From Deltaproteobacteria bacterium (GTDB lineage Bacteria > Desulfobacterota > Deferrimicrobia > Deferrimicrobiales > Deferrimicrobiaceae): 64,000 nt of DNA. The notes under the pieces were generated by a model. The model saw nothing but the letters and a program-made list of their open reading frames with translations, did not search any database and had not been told where the DNA came from. Both the position numbers and the translations under genes were made by a program. Each line of letters begins with the position of its first letter. The first letter of the stretch is position 1. Below are positions 51,476 to 64,000 of the stretch, piece after piece. The stretch is from positions 496,001 through 560,000 of the forward strand of contig JAKAHC010000001.1 of NCBI GenBank assembly GCA_021815305.1. Reading direction: 5' to 3'.

Positions 51476-52669
51476 TCACGAACGATAACCGGAGTTCAAC
51501 TTCACGTATTCGACGCTCAGGTCCGAGAAATACGCGTGGGCGCTCCCCTTCCCCAGTCCCAGGTCCGCATCGATCCCGTACGCATCCCTCCGGATCCTGG
51601 GCGCGGCGCGCCTCTCCGCCGCCGGATCGGGGCGCATTCCCCGCCGGAGCAGGAGTTCCCCCGCGAACCGCATCTCGATTCTCGACGGGTCCACGTCGAT
51701 CCCCGCCCGCCCGAGCACCGCGATCACGCGGCCCCAGTTGAGGTCTGCGCCGTGCACCGCGGTCTTGACCAGGGGAGAAGTCGCCACGGCGCGCACCGCC
51801 TTCTCGGCCTGCGCGTCGTTCCTCGCGCCGGTGACGGCGATCCGCACCACCCGGGTCGCCCCCTCCCCGTCCCGCACGATCATCAGCGCGAGGTCGAGAA
51901 GCAGGGAGCGCAGCGCCTCCCGGAAGGCGGCGAGGTCAGATCCTTTCAGGGCCGGAAGGCCGCACGCTCCGTTGGCGAAGAGGGCCGCCGTGTCGTTGGT
52001 GCTCGTATCGCCGTCGACCACGATCCGGTTGAAGGAGGCGTCGGTCCCCTCCCGGAGCGCCCGCCGGGCGTCGGCGGGCGCGAGCGCGGCGTCCGTGAAA
52101 ATGTAGGCGAGCATCGTCCCCATGTTCGGGGCGATCATCCCCGCCCCCTTGGCGATCCCCCCCAGGGTCACGGTGCGGCCTCCCGCCCGCAATCGGCGCA
52201 CCCCCCGCTTGGGAAAGGCGTCGGTCGTGCGGATCGCCTCCCCCGCCTCCACGATTCCCTCCGGCGAGAGACGTCTCGCCAGGCCCGGGAGGGCCGCGAC
52301 GATCTTCCCGACCGGAAGGGGAACGCCGATGACCCCGGTGGACCCAACCAGCAACGCGTTCCCGGGCAAACCGAGGGCGGCGCAGGCCGCCCGGGAGGTT
52401 TCGCGGACCGCCGCGGCCCCCGCGGCGCCGGTGCATGCGTTGGCGTTGCCGCTGTTCACGAGGACCCCGCGCAGGCCCGACCGGTCCCGGAGGGAACGAG
52501 CCCATGCGACCGGAGCCGCCGCCACCTTGTTGCGCGTCAGGACCACCGCGGAGACGCACGGGAGATCGCTGACCACCACGGCCAGATCCGGCTTCCCGGA
52601 CCGCTTGATCCCGCACGCCGTCCCCGCCGCCCGGAACCCCGGCACGATGATTTCTTCAGGCGATTTCAT
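51476..52669 (-). CDS. argJ: Bifunctional ornithine acetyltransferase / N-acetylglutamate synthase
   Basis: ArgJ recycles the acetyl group between N-acetylornithine and glutamate in arginine synthesis. The 397-residue proenzyme cleaves itself before the Thr in GMIAPNMGTMLAYIFTDA (near residue 190). It also has VLVNSGNANACTGAAG and the second-subunit NRIVVDGDTSTNDTA. The start ATG 52669 is 65 bases after the secA stop. The product of ArgC (at 30.1 kb) and later ArgD feeds this enzyme; whether it is mono- or bifunctional cannot be told. Confidence 0.95.
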   Translation of the reverse strand: MKSPEEIIVPGFRAAGTACGIKRSGKPDLAVVVSDLPCVSAVVLTRNKVAAAPVAWARSLRDRSGLRGVLVNSGNANACTGAAGAAAVRETSRAACAALGLPGNALLVGSTGVIGVPLPVGKIVAALPGLARRLSPEGIVEAGEAIRTTDAFPKRGVRRLRAGGRTVTLGGIAKGAGMIAPNMGTMLAYIFTDAALAPADARRALREGTDASFNRIVVDGDTSTNDTAALFANGACGLPALKGSDLAAFREALRSLLLDLALMIVRDGEGATRVVRIAVTGARNDAQAEKAVRAVATSPLVKTAVHGADLNWGRVIAVLGRAGIDVDPSRIEMRFAGELLLRRGMRPDPAAERRAAPRIRRDAYGIDADLGLGKGSAHAYFSDLSVEYVKLNSGYRS

Positions 52670-52734
52670 CCATCCCCCCCCGAGGGTAAAGGAGCCGTTT
52701 CCCGGCGACGAAGGGTCGGAGCGTCCCCTGCCCA

Positions 52735-55281
52735 TCACGCGCTCTGTCCGCAGCACTTCTTGTATTTCTTCCCCGAGCCGCAGGGACACGGGTCGTTCCT
52801 TCCGACCTTGGCCCCCTGGCGCTTCTGGGTCGTCTGGCCTGCGCTCTTGATCTCCCCCCGGGAGAGGTTGACCCGCCTCGGGGCCGGCGCGGGGGCGCGG
52901 ACCCGCTTCTCCGTGCCCTCCTCCTCGCGCTGGACCTTCACGTGGAACAGGCGCTTCAGCGACTCCTCCTTGATCCGGGAAACGAGGTCCGCGAAGAGGT
53001 CGAACCCCTCCCTCTGGTACTCCTTCAGCGGGTCCTTCTGGGCGTACCCCCGGAGCCCGATCCCCTCCTTCAGGTGGTCCATCGACAGGAGGTGGTCCTT
53101 CCAGAGCGCGTCCACGGTGGAGAGGAGGAACATCCGCTCGAGGTACCGTATCGCGTCGACGCCGTATTCCTCCTGCTTCCGGGCGTAGAATTCCACGGCT
53201 CCCTTCCGGATCCGCTCCGCCACATCCAGCGGCTTCAGCGCGGCCCGCTCCCCTTCCGGAATCTCCGGCCGGAACGCGAACTGCCCATGAACGGCTTTTT
53301 TCAGCCCTTCGAAGTCCCACTCCTCGGGGTAGGTCTTCTCGTCGCAGAATCGGCCGGCGATCTCCTCCGAGATCTCCCCGGCGAACTCCAGCACCATGTC
53401 CTGCAGGTTCTCGCTGCCGAAGATCTCCCGGCGCATGTCGTAGATGACCGTCCGCTGCTTGTTCATCACGTCGTCGTAATCCAGCAGGTGCTTCCGGATG
53501 TCGAAGTTGTGCGCCTCGACCTTCTTCTGGGCGTTCTCCACCGCCTTGTTGATCAGGGAGTGCTCGATCGGCTCCCCCTCTTCCATCCCGAGCTTCTCCA
53601 TGATCGGCGAGATGCGGTCGGAGCCGAAGATCCGGAGCAGGTCGTCCTCCAGCGAAAGGTAGAACCGCGAGGACCCGGGGTCCCCCTGCCGGCCCGAGCG
53701 GCCGCGCAGCTGGTTGTCCACGCGGCGGGACTCGTGGCGCTCCGTGCCGACGATGTGGAGCCCCCCCTTCTCCACGACCGTATCGCCCAGCTTGATGTCC
53801 ACCCCGCGTCCTGCCATGTTCGTCGCGATCGTTACCTTCCCGGCCTGCCCCGCTTCCGCGATGATCTGCGCCTCCTTCTCGTGGTGCTTGGCGTTCAGCA
53901 CGTTGTGGGGAATGCCGTGGCGCGTGAGCAGCCCGGAGAGGCGCTCCGACTTCTCGATGGACACGGTTCCCACCAGCACCGGCCGCCCCGCGGCGTTCAT
54001 CTGCAGAATTTCGTCGCGCACCGCCAGGAACTTCTCCTTCTCCGTCCGGTAGATCTGGTCCGAGTAGTCCTCCCGGACCATCGGCATGTTCGTGGGAATG
54101 ACGGTGACGCCCAGGTTGTAGATCTGCTGGAACTCCGCCGCCTCGGTGTCCGCCGTGCCGGTCATGCCCGCGAGCTTCTCGAACATCCGGAAGTAGTTCT
54201 GGAAGGTGATGGTGGCCAGGGTCTGGTTCTCGTTCTCGATCTTGACCCCTTCCTTGGCCTCGACCGCCTGGTGGAGCCCGTCGGACCACCGCCGCCCCGG
54301 CATCAGGCGTCCCGTGAACTCGTCGACGATGATCACCTCGCCGTCCTTCACCATGTAGTCCACGTCCCGGTGGAACAACACGTGGGCCTTGAGGGCCTGG
54401 TTGACGTGGTGAAGCAGTTCGATGTTGTTCGGGTCGTAGAGGTTTTCCACGCTCAGGAGCCGCTCGATCTTGGGGATCCCCGATTCCTCGGTGAGGAGGA
54501 CCTGCCGCGCCTTCTCGTCGACCGTGTAGTCCGAGTCCTTCTTGAGGAACGGGATGACGGAATTCACACGCACGTAGAAGTCCGTGGACTCCTCCGCGGG
54601 GCCGGAAATGATGAGGGGAGTCCGCGCCTCGTCGATCAGGATCGAGTCCACCTCGTCCACGATCGCGTAGTGCAGCTCCCGCTGCACCATGTCCTCGAGG
54701 CGGAACTTCATGTTGTCCCTCAGGTAGTCGAAGCCGTACTCGTTGTTCGTCCCGTAGGTGACGTCGCAACGGTAGGAGGCCTGCCGTTCCGTGTCGTCCA
54801 TCCCGTGGACGATGACGCCCACCGAAAGCCCGAGGAAACGGTACAGCTGGCCCATCCAGTCCGCGTCGCGCTTCGCCAGGTAGTCGTTCACCGTGACGAG
54901 GTGCACGCCCCTGCCCGTGAGCGCGTTCAGGACGATGGGAAGGGTGGCCACCAGCGTTTTCCCCTCGCCGGTCCGCATCTCCGCGATCCGCCCCTCGTGG
55001 AGAACCACGCCGCCCACCAGTTGGACGTCGAAGTGGCGCATGTTGAAAACGCGCTTCCCCGCCTCGCGCACCACGGCGAAGACCTCGGGGAGGAGGTCGT
55101 CGAGCGGCTCCCCGTCCGCCGCGCGCCGGCGGAATTCGGCGGTCCTGGCCGCAAGCCGGTCGTCGGGCAGGGAACTCACCGAGGCTTCCAGGGAATTGAT
55201 CCGATCCACGATCGGGCGGATCCGGGAAAGGGTCCGTTCGTTCTGTGTCCCGAACACCTTTTTGAAGATATTGCCGATCAT
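52735..55281 (-). CDS. secA: Preprotein translocase ATPase SecA
   Basis: SecA drives export through SecYEG. The 848-residue protein has Walker [15 protein letters not shown] near residues 101-114 and [28 protein letters not shown] and [20 protein letters not shown] are further motifs. A C-terminal zinc-binding tail [13 protein letters not shown] follows an Arg/Pro-rich linker. All motor motifs look intact. It starts at ATG 55281, about 100 bases after the M23 peptidase, and is followed by argJ. Confidence 0.98.
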   Translation of the reverse strand: MIGNIFKKVFGTQNERTLSRIRPIVDRINSLEASVSSLPDDRLAARTAEFRRRAADGEPLDDLLPEVFAVVREAGKRVFNMRHFDVQLVGGVVLHEGRIAEMRTGEGKTLVATLPIVLNALTGRGVHLVTVNDYLAKRDADWMGQLYRFLGLSVGVIVHGMDDTERQASYRCDVTYGTNNEYGFDYLRDNMKFRLEDMVQRELHYAIVDEVDSILIDEARTPLIISGPAEESTDFYVRVNSVIPFLKKDSDYTVDEKARQVLLTEESGIPKIERLLSVENLYDPNNIELLHHVNQALKAHVLFHRDVDYMVKDGEVIIVDEFTGRLMPGRRWSDGLHQAVEAKEGVKIENENQTLATITFQNYFRMFEKLAGMTGTADTEAAEFQQIYNLGVTVIPTNMPMVREDYSDQIYRTEKEKFLAVRDEILQMNAAGRPVLVGTVSIEKSERLSGLLTRHGIPHNVLNAKHHEKEAQIIAEAGQAGKVTIATNMAGRGVDIKLGDTVVEKGGLHIVGTERHESRRVDNQLRGRSGRQGDPGSSRFYLSLEDDLLRIFGSDRISPIMEKLGMEEGEPIEHSLINKAVENAQKKVEAHNFDIRKHLLDYDDVMNKQRTVIYDMRREIFGSENLQDMVLEFAGEISEEIAGRFCDEKTYPEEWDFEGLKKAVHGQFAFRPEIPEGERAALKPLDVAERIRKGAVEFYARKQEEYGVDAIRYLERMFLLSTVDALWKDHLLSMDHLKEGIGLRGYAQKDPLKEYQREGFDLFADLVSRIKEESLKRLFHVKVQREEEGTEKRVRAPAPAPRRVNLSRGEIKSAGQTTQKRQGAKVGRNDPCPCGSGKKYKKCCGQSA

Positions 55282-55316
55282 CTATGGACTCTCCAGACTT
55301 CGCATCCTGCGGGGTT

Positions 55317-55338
55317 AAAAAAAAACACCCCAGCGGGG
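55317..55338 (-). terminator. Short putative terminator between M23 peptidase and secA
   Basis: On the minus strand a small CCCC-GCT-GGGG stem is followed, after TG, by nine thymines. The stem is short (four pairs), so termination is probably partial. It lies 43 bases after the stop of the upstream peptidase gene. Confidence 0.4.
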
Positions 55339-55381
55339 ACTCCCCCCCCCGGGGGCGCGCTCCGGTCCGAATGGCGGACGT

Positions 55382-56263
55382 TCAGTTGAGGAAGCGGGTG
55401 GGATTCACCGGGAGCCCGTTGACGCGCACCTCGTAATGCAGGTGCGGCCCGGTGGTCCGTCCCGTGGCCCCCACCTTCCCGATCTCCTCCCCCCGGTTCA
55501 CGAACGTATTCTCTTCGACCTCCCTCCGGGAGAGGTGGGCGTACACCGACCGGTACCCGGCGCCGTGGTCCACGATGACCACGTTCCCGAGCAACGCCTC
55601 GTATCCGCTCTTCACGACGGTCCCCGAAGCCGCGGCCCACACCCCGGTCCCCGGCCGGGCGACGATATCCAGGCCGTGATGGAAGACGGGCGTGTCGGTG
55701 AAGGGAGAGGTCCGGACTCCGAAACCCGAAGACACCATGCCGCGGACGGGCCACCCGCGCGGAACGCTCTCCAGCAGAAGGCGCCGCCGGTCGAGCGTTT
55801 CCCCAAGGATCTCCATGTCTTTCACATCGACAAGAAGAGCCTTTTTCATGCCGTCGAACTTCAGTTCGAGAAGTTTGTCGAGCCTGCCGGAGGCCGCGGC
55901 CTCCGGGGTTTCCGTCCCGCCGACGCCTCCCGGCCCCCCGCCGCGCAGGGATTCGTTCGCTTTTGCGAGCGATCTTACCCGGGTGTCCATGGCCCGCAAC
56001 CGTTCGACCTCGGCCGCCAACCCGTCGAACTTGGCGACGAGGCCGTACATGGCCAGATTCCGCTCGGACACCTGTTCGCGAAGGGACCGCAACTCTCCCA
56101 GTTTCGAAATGTTGTCGCGGATGTCGTAGATTCCCTGGGTCAGAAGGACGAATAGCCCCCCCACCACGGCCGCCGCCACGATCGCGCCGGTGCGGCCGAC
56201 CCGGAACTCGAGGGACCGTCCGGCGTATCCCATACGGAAGGTGAAGAGGGGTTGTCCCCGCAC
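55382..56263 (-). CDS. M23-family peptidoglycan endopeptidase, membrane-anchored
   Basis: A 293-residue protein with a short cytosolic lead, a membrane segment (residues 26-44), a coiled coil (about 50-105), a Gly/Pro linker and a C-terminal M23 domain. The zinc ligands are His195 and Asp199 in HHGLDIV and His276 in PHLHYEV, with His274 catalytic, so the enzyme looks active. The start is GTG 56263, preceded by GGCAGGGAC; ATG 56233 lacks a ribosome site. It is similar in layout to proteins beside secA in Geobacter-type genomes. It is likely a cell-wall-trimming enzyme at the outer face of the inner membrane. Confidence 0.9.
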   Translation of the reverse strand: MRGQPLFTFRMGYAGRSLEFRVGRTGAIVAAAVVGGLFVLLTQGIYDIRDNISKLGELRSLREQVSERNLAMYGLVAKFDGLAAEVERLRAMDTRVRSLAKANESLRGGGPGGVGGTETPEAAASGRLDKLLELKFDGMKKALLVDVKDMEILGETLDRRRLLLESVPRGWPVRGMVSSGFGVRTSPFTDTPVFHHGLDIVARPGTGVWAAASGTVVKSGYEALLGNVVIVDHGAGYRSVYAHLSRREVEENTFVNRGEEIGKVGATGRTTGPHLHYEVRVNGLPVNPTRFLN

Positions 56264-56390
56264 GCGTCCCTGCCCTTTCCGGCGATGGAAACCTCTGCGA
56301 TGGAAACATCTACGGCCCCGGCACGGTAGCACACCTCGAACGCCGCTGTCAATAATACCAAAAATCCAAACATATCAATTATCTGCCCGG

Positions 56391-56585
56391 TCATTCCCCC
56401 ACCGCCTTTTTCTTCGGTTTCCGCTCGGGCTCCCGGTTGCGCGCCACCACGGGGTCCATGATCTCCCCGCAGTTCAGGCACCGCCAGGCGTAGAAAAGCT
56501 CCAGCATGTCCTGGAACCGTTCGAAAACCATCGCACCGTTGCAGCGGGGGCAACGCACCCTTTTCTCTTTCATCGTTTTCGCCAT
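56391..56585 (-). CDS. Small zinc-ribbon protein
   Basis: A 64-residue basic protein with two CxxC pairs (RCPRC at residues 11-15 and RCLNC at 36-39) spaced as in zinc ribbons. A Lys/Arg/Pro-rich tail follows. The start is ATG 56585 with GAAGGA nearby; ATG 56573 is an alternative. No function is known. It lies downstream of no close gene, 127 bases from the M23 peptidase, and is divergent from the ATPase gene at 56766. The stretch 56340-56390 just after its stop is unusually A+T-rich. Confidence 0.7.
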   Translation of the reverse strand: MAKTMKEKRVRCPRCNGAMVFERFQDMLELFYAWRCLNCGEIMDPVVARNREPERKPKKKAVGE

Positions 56586-56690
56586 TTCCTTCCGGCTCCT
56601 TCCGGTCATACGATGCCCGATGGCAAGGGGGGTTTCAGTGGAATCCGCCCCTCCGATCGCACCGGTTTCCAAGGTAGAGACACTTATCGA

Positions 56691-56720
56691 TTGCGGATTG
56701 TTTCCGCACCGTCTTATGAT
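56691..56720 (+). promoter_or_regulatory. Possible sigma-70 promoter of the GspE/PilB-type gene
   Basis: TTGCGG (56691-56696) is followed after 18 bases by TATGAT (56715-56720). The -10 is close to consensus, the -35 less so. The transcript would have a leader of about 40 bases to ATG 56766. Confidence 0.4.
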
Positions 56721-56765
56721 GGCAGGTATCCGGCGAAACCGCCTCGAAGGGGGAGCGTGCGCGCA

Positions 56766-58649
56766 ATGGGGAAGAAACGCCTGGGGGAATTCCTCGTCGA
56801 AACCGGCCTGCTCACCGAGGAATCCCTGACCCGGGCATTGTCGGAACAGCGGTCCAAGCGGGGGAAGCTCGGCGACGTGATCGTCTCGCTGGGGCTGGCG
56901 ACAGAGGGGGAGATCGCCCAGGCACTTTCCCTCCAGCTCGGGATCCCCATCGTCGACCTGCCCAACACCCCGGTGGAACCCCAGGCGATCGAGCTCATCA
57001 ACGAGAAAGTCGCGCGGAAGCATCTCATCATCCCCATCTCCATAGACCACCGGGAGCTCCACATCGCGATGGCGGACCCTTTGAGCTTCGAGGCGTTCGA
57101 GGATGTCCGGTTCGCCTCGGGCTACACCATCAAGCCGTTCATCGCCACCCGGACCGACATCCTCTGGGCGATCGACCAGCACTACCACCTGGGCTCCTCG
57201 CTGAGCAACATCGTGAAGGACATCGCCGAGGAGCGGATGGTGGAAGTGGTGGGGGAGCCCCAGGACCCCGACGGAAGGGACGTGGAGGACCTGCGGAAGA
57301 AGTCCGAGGCGGCCCCGGTCATCCGGATGGTAAACCTGATCATCGCCGAGGCGGTGGAGCACGGGGCGTCCGACATCCATATGGAGCCGACCAACACGGC
57401 CCTGCAGATCCGCAACCGGGTGGACGGCCTGCTTCGCAAGACGATGGACCTGCCGAAATGGGTCCAGGGTGCGGTCATCTCGCGCGTGAAGATCATGTCG
57501 AAGATGGACATCGCCGAGAAGCGCCTTCCTCAGGACGGCAGGATCGGCGTCCGGGTCGGCGGACGCGGCCTCGACCTTCGGGTCTCCACCGTCCCCGCCA
57601 ACTTCGGGGAGAAGGTGGTCATCCGGATCCTCGACTCCGCCAACGCGAACATCCCGCTGGACGCGCTGGGTCTTGCGCCCTCCGAACTCAGGAAGCTGGA
57701 AGACATCATCGCCCGCCCCCACGGGATCCTTCTCGTCACGGGGCCCACGGGTTCGGGAAAAACGACCACCCTCTACGGCATCCTGAACCGGATCAAGTCC
57801 GTCGAGGACAACATCACCACGATCGAGGACCCGATCGAGTACGAGCTTTCCGGGGTCAACCAGGTGTCGATCCAGGAGAAGATCGGGCTCAACTTCGCCG
57901 TGATGCTCCGGTCGATGCTGCGGCAGGACCCCGACATCATCATGGTCGGGGAGATGCGGGACCTGGACACGACCTCCATCGCCGTCCAGGCGGCCCTCAC
58001 GGGCCACCAGGTGCTCTCCACGATCCACACGAACAGCTGCGTCGCGACGATCACCCGGTTGCGCGACCTGGGCATCCCCTCCTACCTGATCGCATCCACG
58101 ATCATCGGCATCGTGGCGCAGCGCCTGGTGCGGGCGATCTGCACGAAATGCCGGGTGCGGGTGAGCCCGTCCGAAAGGGACATCCTGCGGCTGGGGCTCA
58201 AGGCCGACATCCCCATCTATCGGGGAGAGGGGTGCCCCGCCTGCGGCGGAACGGGATACAAGGGCCGGACCGGGATCTACGAGATCCTTACGTTCACGCA
58301 GCCGATCCGGGACCTGATCGCGGCGAACGCCACGGAGAACGAAATCCGCCAGATGGCGATTTCCAAGGGGATGACCACCCTCGGGCACGCCGCCCTGGAA
58401 AAGGTGATCGCCGGCGTGACCACCGTGGACGAGGTGTACCGGGTGGTGGAGACCGACAGCGACTTCGCCTCGGCCTGCCCCCAGTGCGCCACGCCCCTGG
58501 AAGCCGAGTTCGTGATGTGCCCCGCGTGCGGCTATTCCGTCAGCTCCACCTGCCCCGGATGCCGCCGGACGATCTCGCAGGAGTGGAAGTTCTGTCCCTA
58601 CTGCCGGTACGACCTGCTGAAGCAGGAGGCCCGTCGTTCCTTCGCCTGA
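56766..58649 (+). CDS. GspE/PilB-type assembly ATPase with C-terminal double zinc ribbon
   Basis: This 627-residue protein is a type II secretion/type IV pilus assembly ATPase. The N-terminal GspE-N (MshEN-like) domain spans about residues 40-140. The ATPase core has Walker A GPTGSGKT (326-333), Walker B IIMVGEMRD (391-399), the HTNS His-box, and the zinc site Cys459, 462, 490 and 493. After the normal end an extra tail carries CxxC pairs at 571/574, 585/588, 596/599 and 610/613, a double zinc ribbon. The gene stands alone here with no pilin, inner-membrane or pilus-retraction partner. The start is ATG 56766. Confidence 0.92.
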   Translation: MGKKRLGEFLVETGLLTEESLTRALSEQRSKRGKLGDVIVSLGLATEGEIAQALSLQLGIPIVDLPNTPVEPQAIELINEKVARKHLIIPISIDHRELHIAMADPLSFEAFEDVRFASGYTIKPFIATRTDILWAIDQHYHLGSSLSNIVKDIAEERMVEVVGEPQDPDGRDVEDLRKKSEAAPVIRMVNLIIAEAVEHGASDIHMEPTNTALQIRNRVDGLLRKTMDLPKWVQGAVISRVKIMSKMDIAEKRLPQDGRIGVRVGGRGLDLRVSTVPANFGEKVVIRILDSANANIPLDALGLAPSELRKLEDIIARPHGILLVTGPTGSGKTTTLYGILNRIKSVEDNITTIEDPIEYELSGVNQVSIQEKIGLNFAVMLRSMLRQDPDIIMVGEMRDLDTTSIAVQAALTGHQVLSTIHTNSCVATITRLRDLGIPSYLIASTIIGIVAQRLVRAICTKCRVRVSPSERDILRLGLKADIPIYRGEGCPACGGTGYKGRTGIYEILTFTQPIRDLIAANATENEIRQMAISKGMTTLGHAALEKVIAGVTTVDEVYRVVETDSDFASACPQCATPLEAEFVMCPACGYSVSSTCPGCRRTISQEWKFCPYCRYDLLKQEARRSFA

Positions 58650-58661
58650 CCCCTCCCCGCC

Positions 58662-63622
<4,961 letters not shown>

Positions 63623-63913
63623 CTAGAACATCAGGGGGCCTTCCTGGTCGAATCCCGCCCTTGCGCCCACATGCTCCACGCGATTCCGCCAGTTGGCGCC
63701 CAGGAAGTAAAACCGAAGACTGTCTTTCTTCGGATCGATCTCGTTGGCCAAGGCGGTGCGCAGAACCGCCCATTGCGCCGGATCCACGATGCACTCGAAT
63801 ACGGAGTATTGAACACGCTGTCCGTAATCCTGGCATTTTTTCGCAATCCGGCGGAGACGCCTCGCTCCGCTTTTATCCTCCATGTTCACGTCATAGCTCA
63901 CCAACACCATCAT
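63623..63913 (-). CDS. cas2: CRISPR-associated protein Cas2 (type I-C)
   Basis: Cas2 forms the Cas1-Cas2 integration complex that inserts new spacers. The 96-residue protein begins MMVLVSYDVNMEDKSGARRL and contains YGQRVQYSVFEC, DPKKDSLRFYFLG and the ending FDQEGPLMF. These match type I-C Cas2 proteins as I know them. The catalytic-type Asp is at position 8. The start ATG 63913 is 9 bases after the cas1 stop, and the gene is followed by the leader and array, the usual I-C arrangement. Confidence 0.95.
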   Translation of the reverse strand: MMVLVSYDVNMEDKSGARRLRRIAKKCQDYGQRVQYSVFECIVDPAQWAVLRTALANEIDPKKDSLRFYFLGANWRNRVEHVGARAGFDQEGPLMF

Positions 63914-63922
63914 GGGACACCC

Positions 63923-64000
63923 TCATTTCCTGATGTACGCAGGATACCCGTCCAGGTCTCCGCGGATATACCGCGCGAGAAGAAGGGCCTGCGCATGCCA
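63923..64000 (-). CDS. cas1: Cas1 C-terminal fragment
   Basis: Only the last 25 codons and stop are in the window. They read WHAQALLLARYIRGDLDGYP, then AYIRK, matching the C-terminus of type I-C Cas1, which usually ends with an RGDL-x-x-YP-type sequence. Catalytic residues are outside. Together with cas2 this supports the usual order cas3-cas5-cas8c-cas7-cas4-cas1-cas2-array, with the rest beyond the right edge. Confidence 0.85.
   Translation of the reverse strand, partial: WHAQALLLARYIRGDLDGYPAYIRK

Noticed and set aside
58650-58661. Bidirectional terminator between the ATPase and VOC genes
   Set aside because: Only 12 bases lie between the stops and no hairpin fits there.

Overview
The window is about 58.6 kb of dense, GC-rich chromosomal core from a Gram-negative bacterium, followed by a long type I-C CRISPR array and the edge of its cas operon. 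Lipopolysaccharide genes (lptF, lptG, lptB, lptA, lptC and the Kdo genes kdsA, kdsB, kdsC, kdsD) show an outer membrane. The gene order prfA/DUF1385/thyX/rpmE/rho, the block hprK/rapZ/ptsN/hpf/rpoN/lptBAC/kds, and the block ilvBNC/psd/pssA/leuCDB/asd/truA resemble Geobacter-like Desulfobacterota (former Deltaproteobacteria). This placement is an inference from synteny; there is no rRNA or tRNA gene here to confirm it.

Layout. 0-9.9 kb (minus): the prmC edge, prfA, a DUF1385 membrane protein, thyX, rpmE and rho; then a degenerate GGDEF protein, pgeF, rluD, an unknown 88-residue protein, an HtrA-like lipoprotein protease and ribF. 10.0-12.2 kb (plus): lptF and lptG. 12.3-31.2 kb (minus): ahcY and metK; enzyme I, HPr and a complete mannose-type PTS permease; the regulators rapZ, hprK, ptsN, hpf and rpoN; LPS transport and Kdo genes; pyrG, kdsB and argC. 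31.3-32.2 kb: rplM-rpsI with a clear promoter and terminator. 32.4-33.6 kb (plus): an unknown protein and a fumarylacetoacetate-hydrolase-family enzyme. 33.6-43.2 kb (minus): truA, then a branched-chain amino-acid, aspartate and phospholipid cluster. 43.4-51.3 kb (minus): the rpsB-tsf-pyrH-frr-uppS-cdsA-dxr-rseP-tsaB cluster and a small coiled-coil protein. 51.5-56.3 kb (minus): argJ, secA and an M23 peptidase. 56.4-59.0 kb: a small zinc-ribbon protein, a GspE/PilB-type ATPase with an extra zinc-ribbon tail, and a VOC protein. 59.2-63.4 kb: 64 CRISPR repeats. 63.6-64.0 kb (minus): cas2 and the end of cas1.

Many adjacent genes share stop and start codons as ATGA or GTGA, so long stretches are probably transcribed as units and translationally coupled. 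The PTS block makes biochemical sense as one module: enzyme I and HPr supply phosphate to EIIA/EIIB for a sugar moved by EIIC/EIID, while HPr kinase can act on the regulatory serine retained in HPr.

The most informative part is the CRISPR array. Three pairs of spacers inside it are related. One pair shares a PAM-side boundary and differs at seed position 7. One pair covers overlapping sequence on opposite strands. One pair encodes the same peptide with synonymous differences. Another spacer matches the canonical 3' end of a tRNA. Together these suggest repeated encounters with related mobile elements. No previously undescribed defence system was identified here; the new material is in the array content and in several unexplained small genes.
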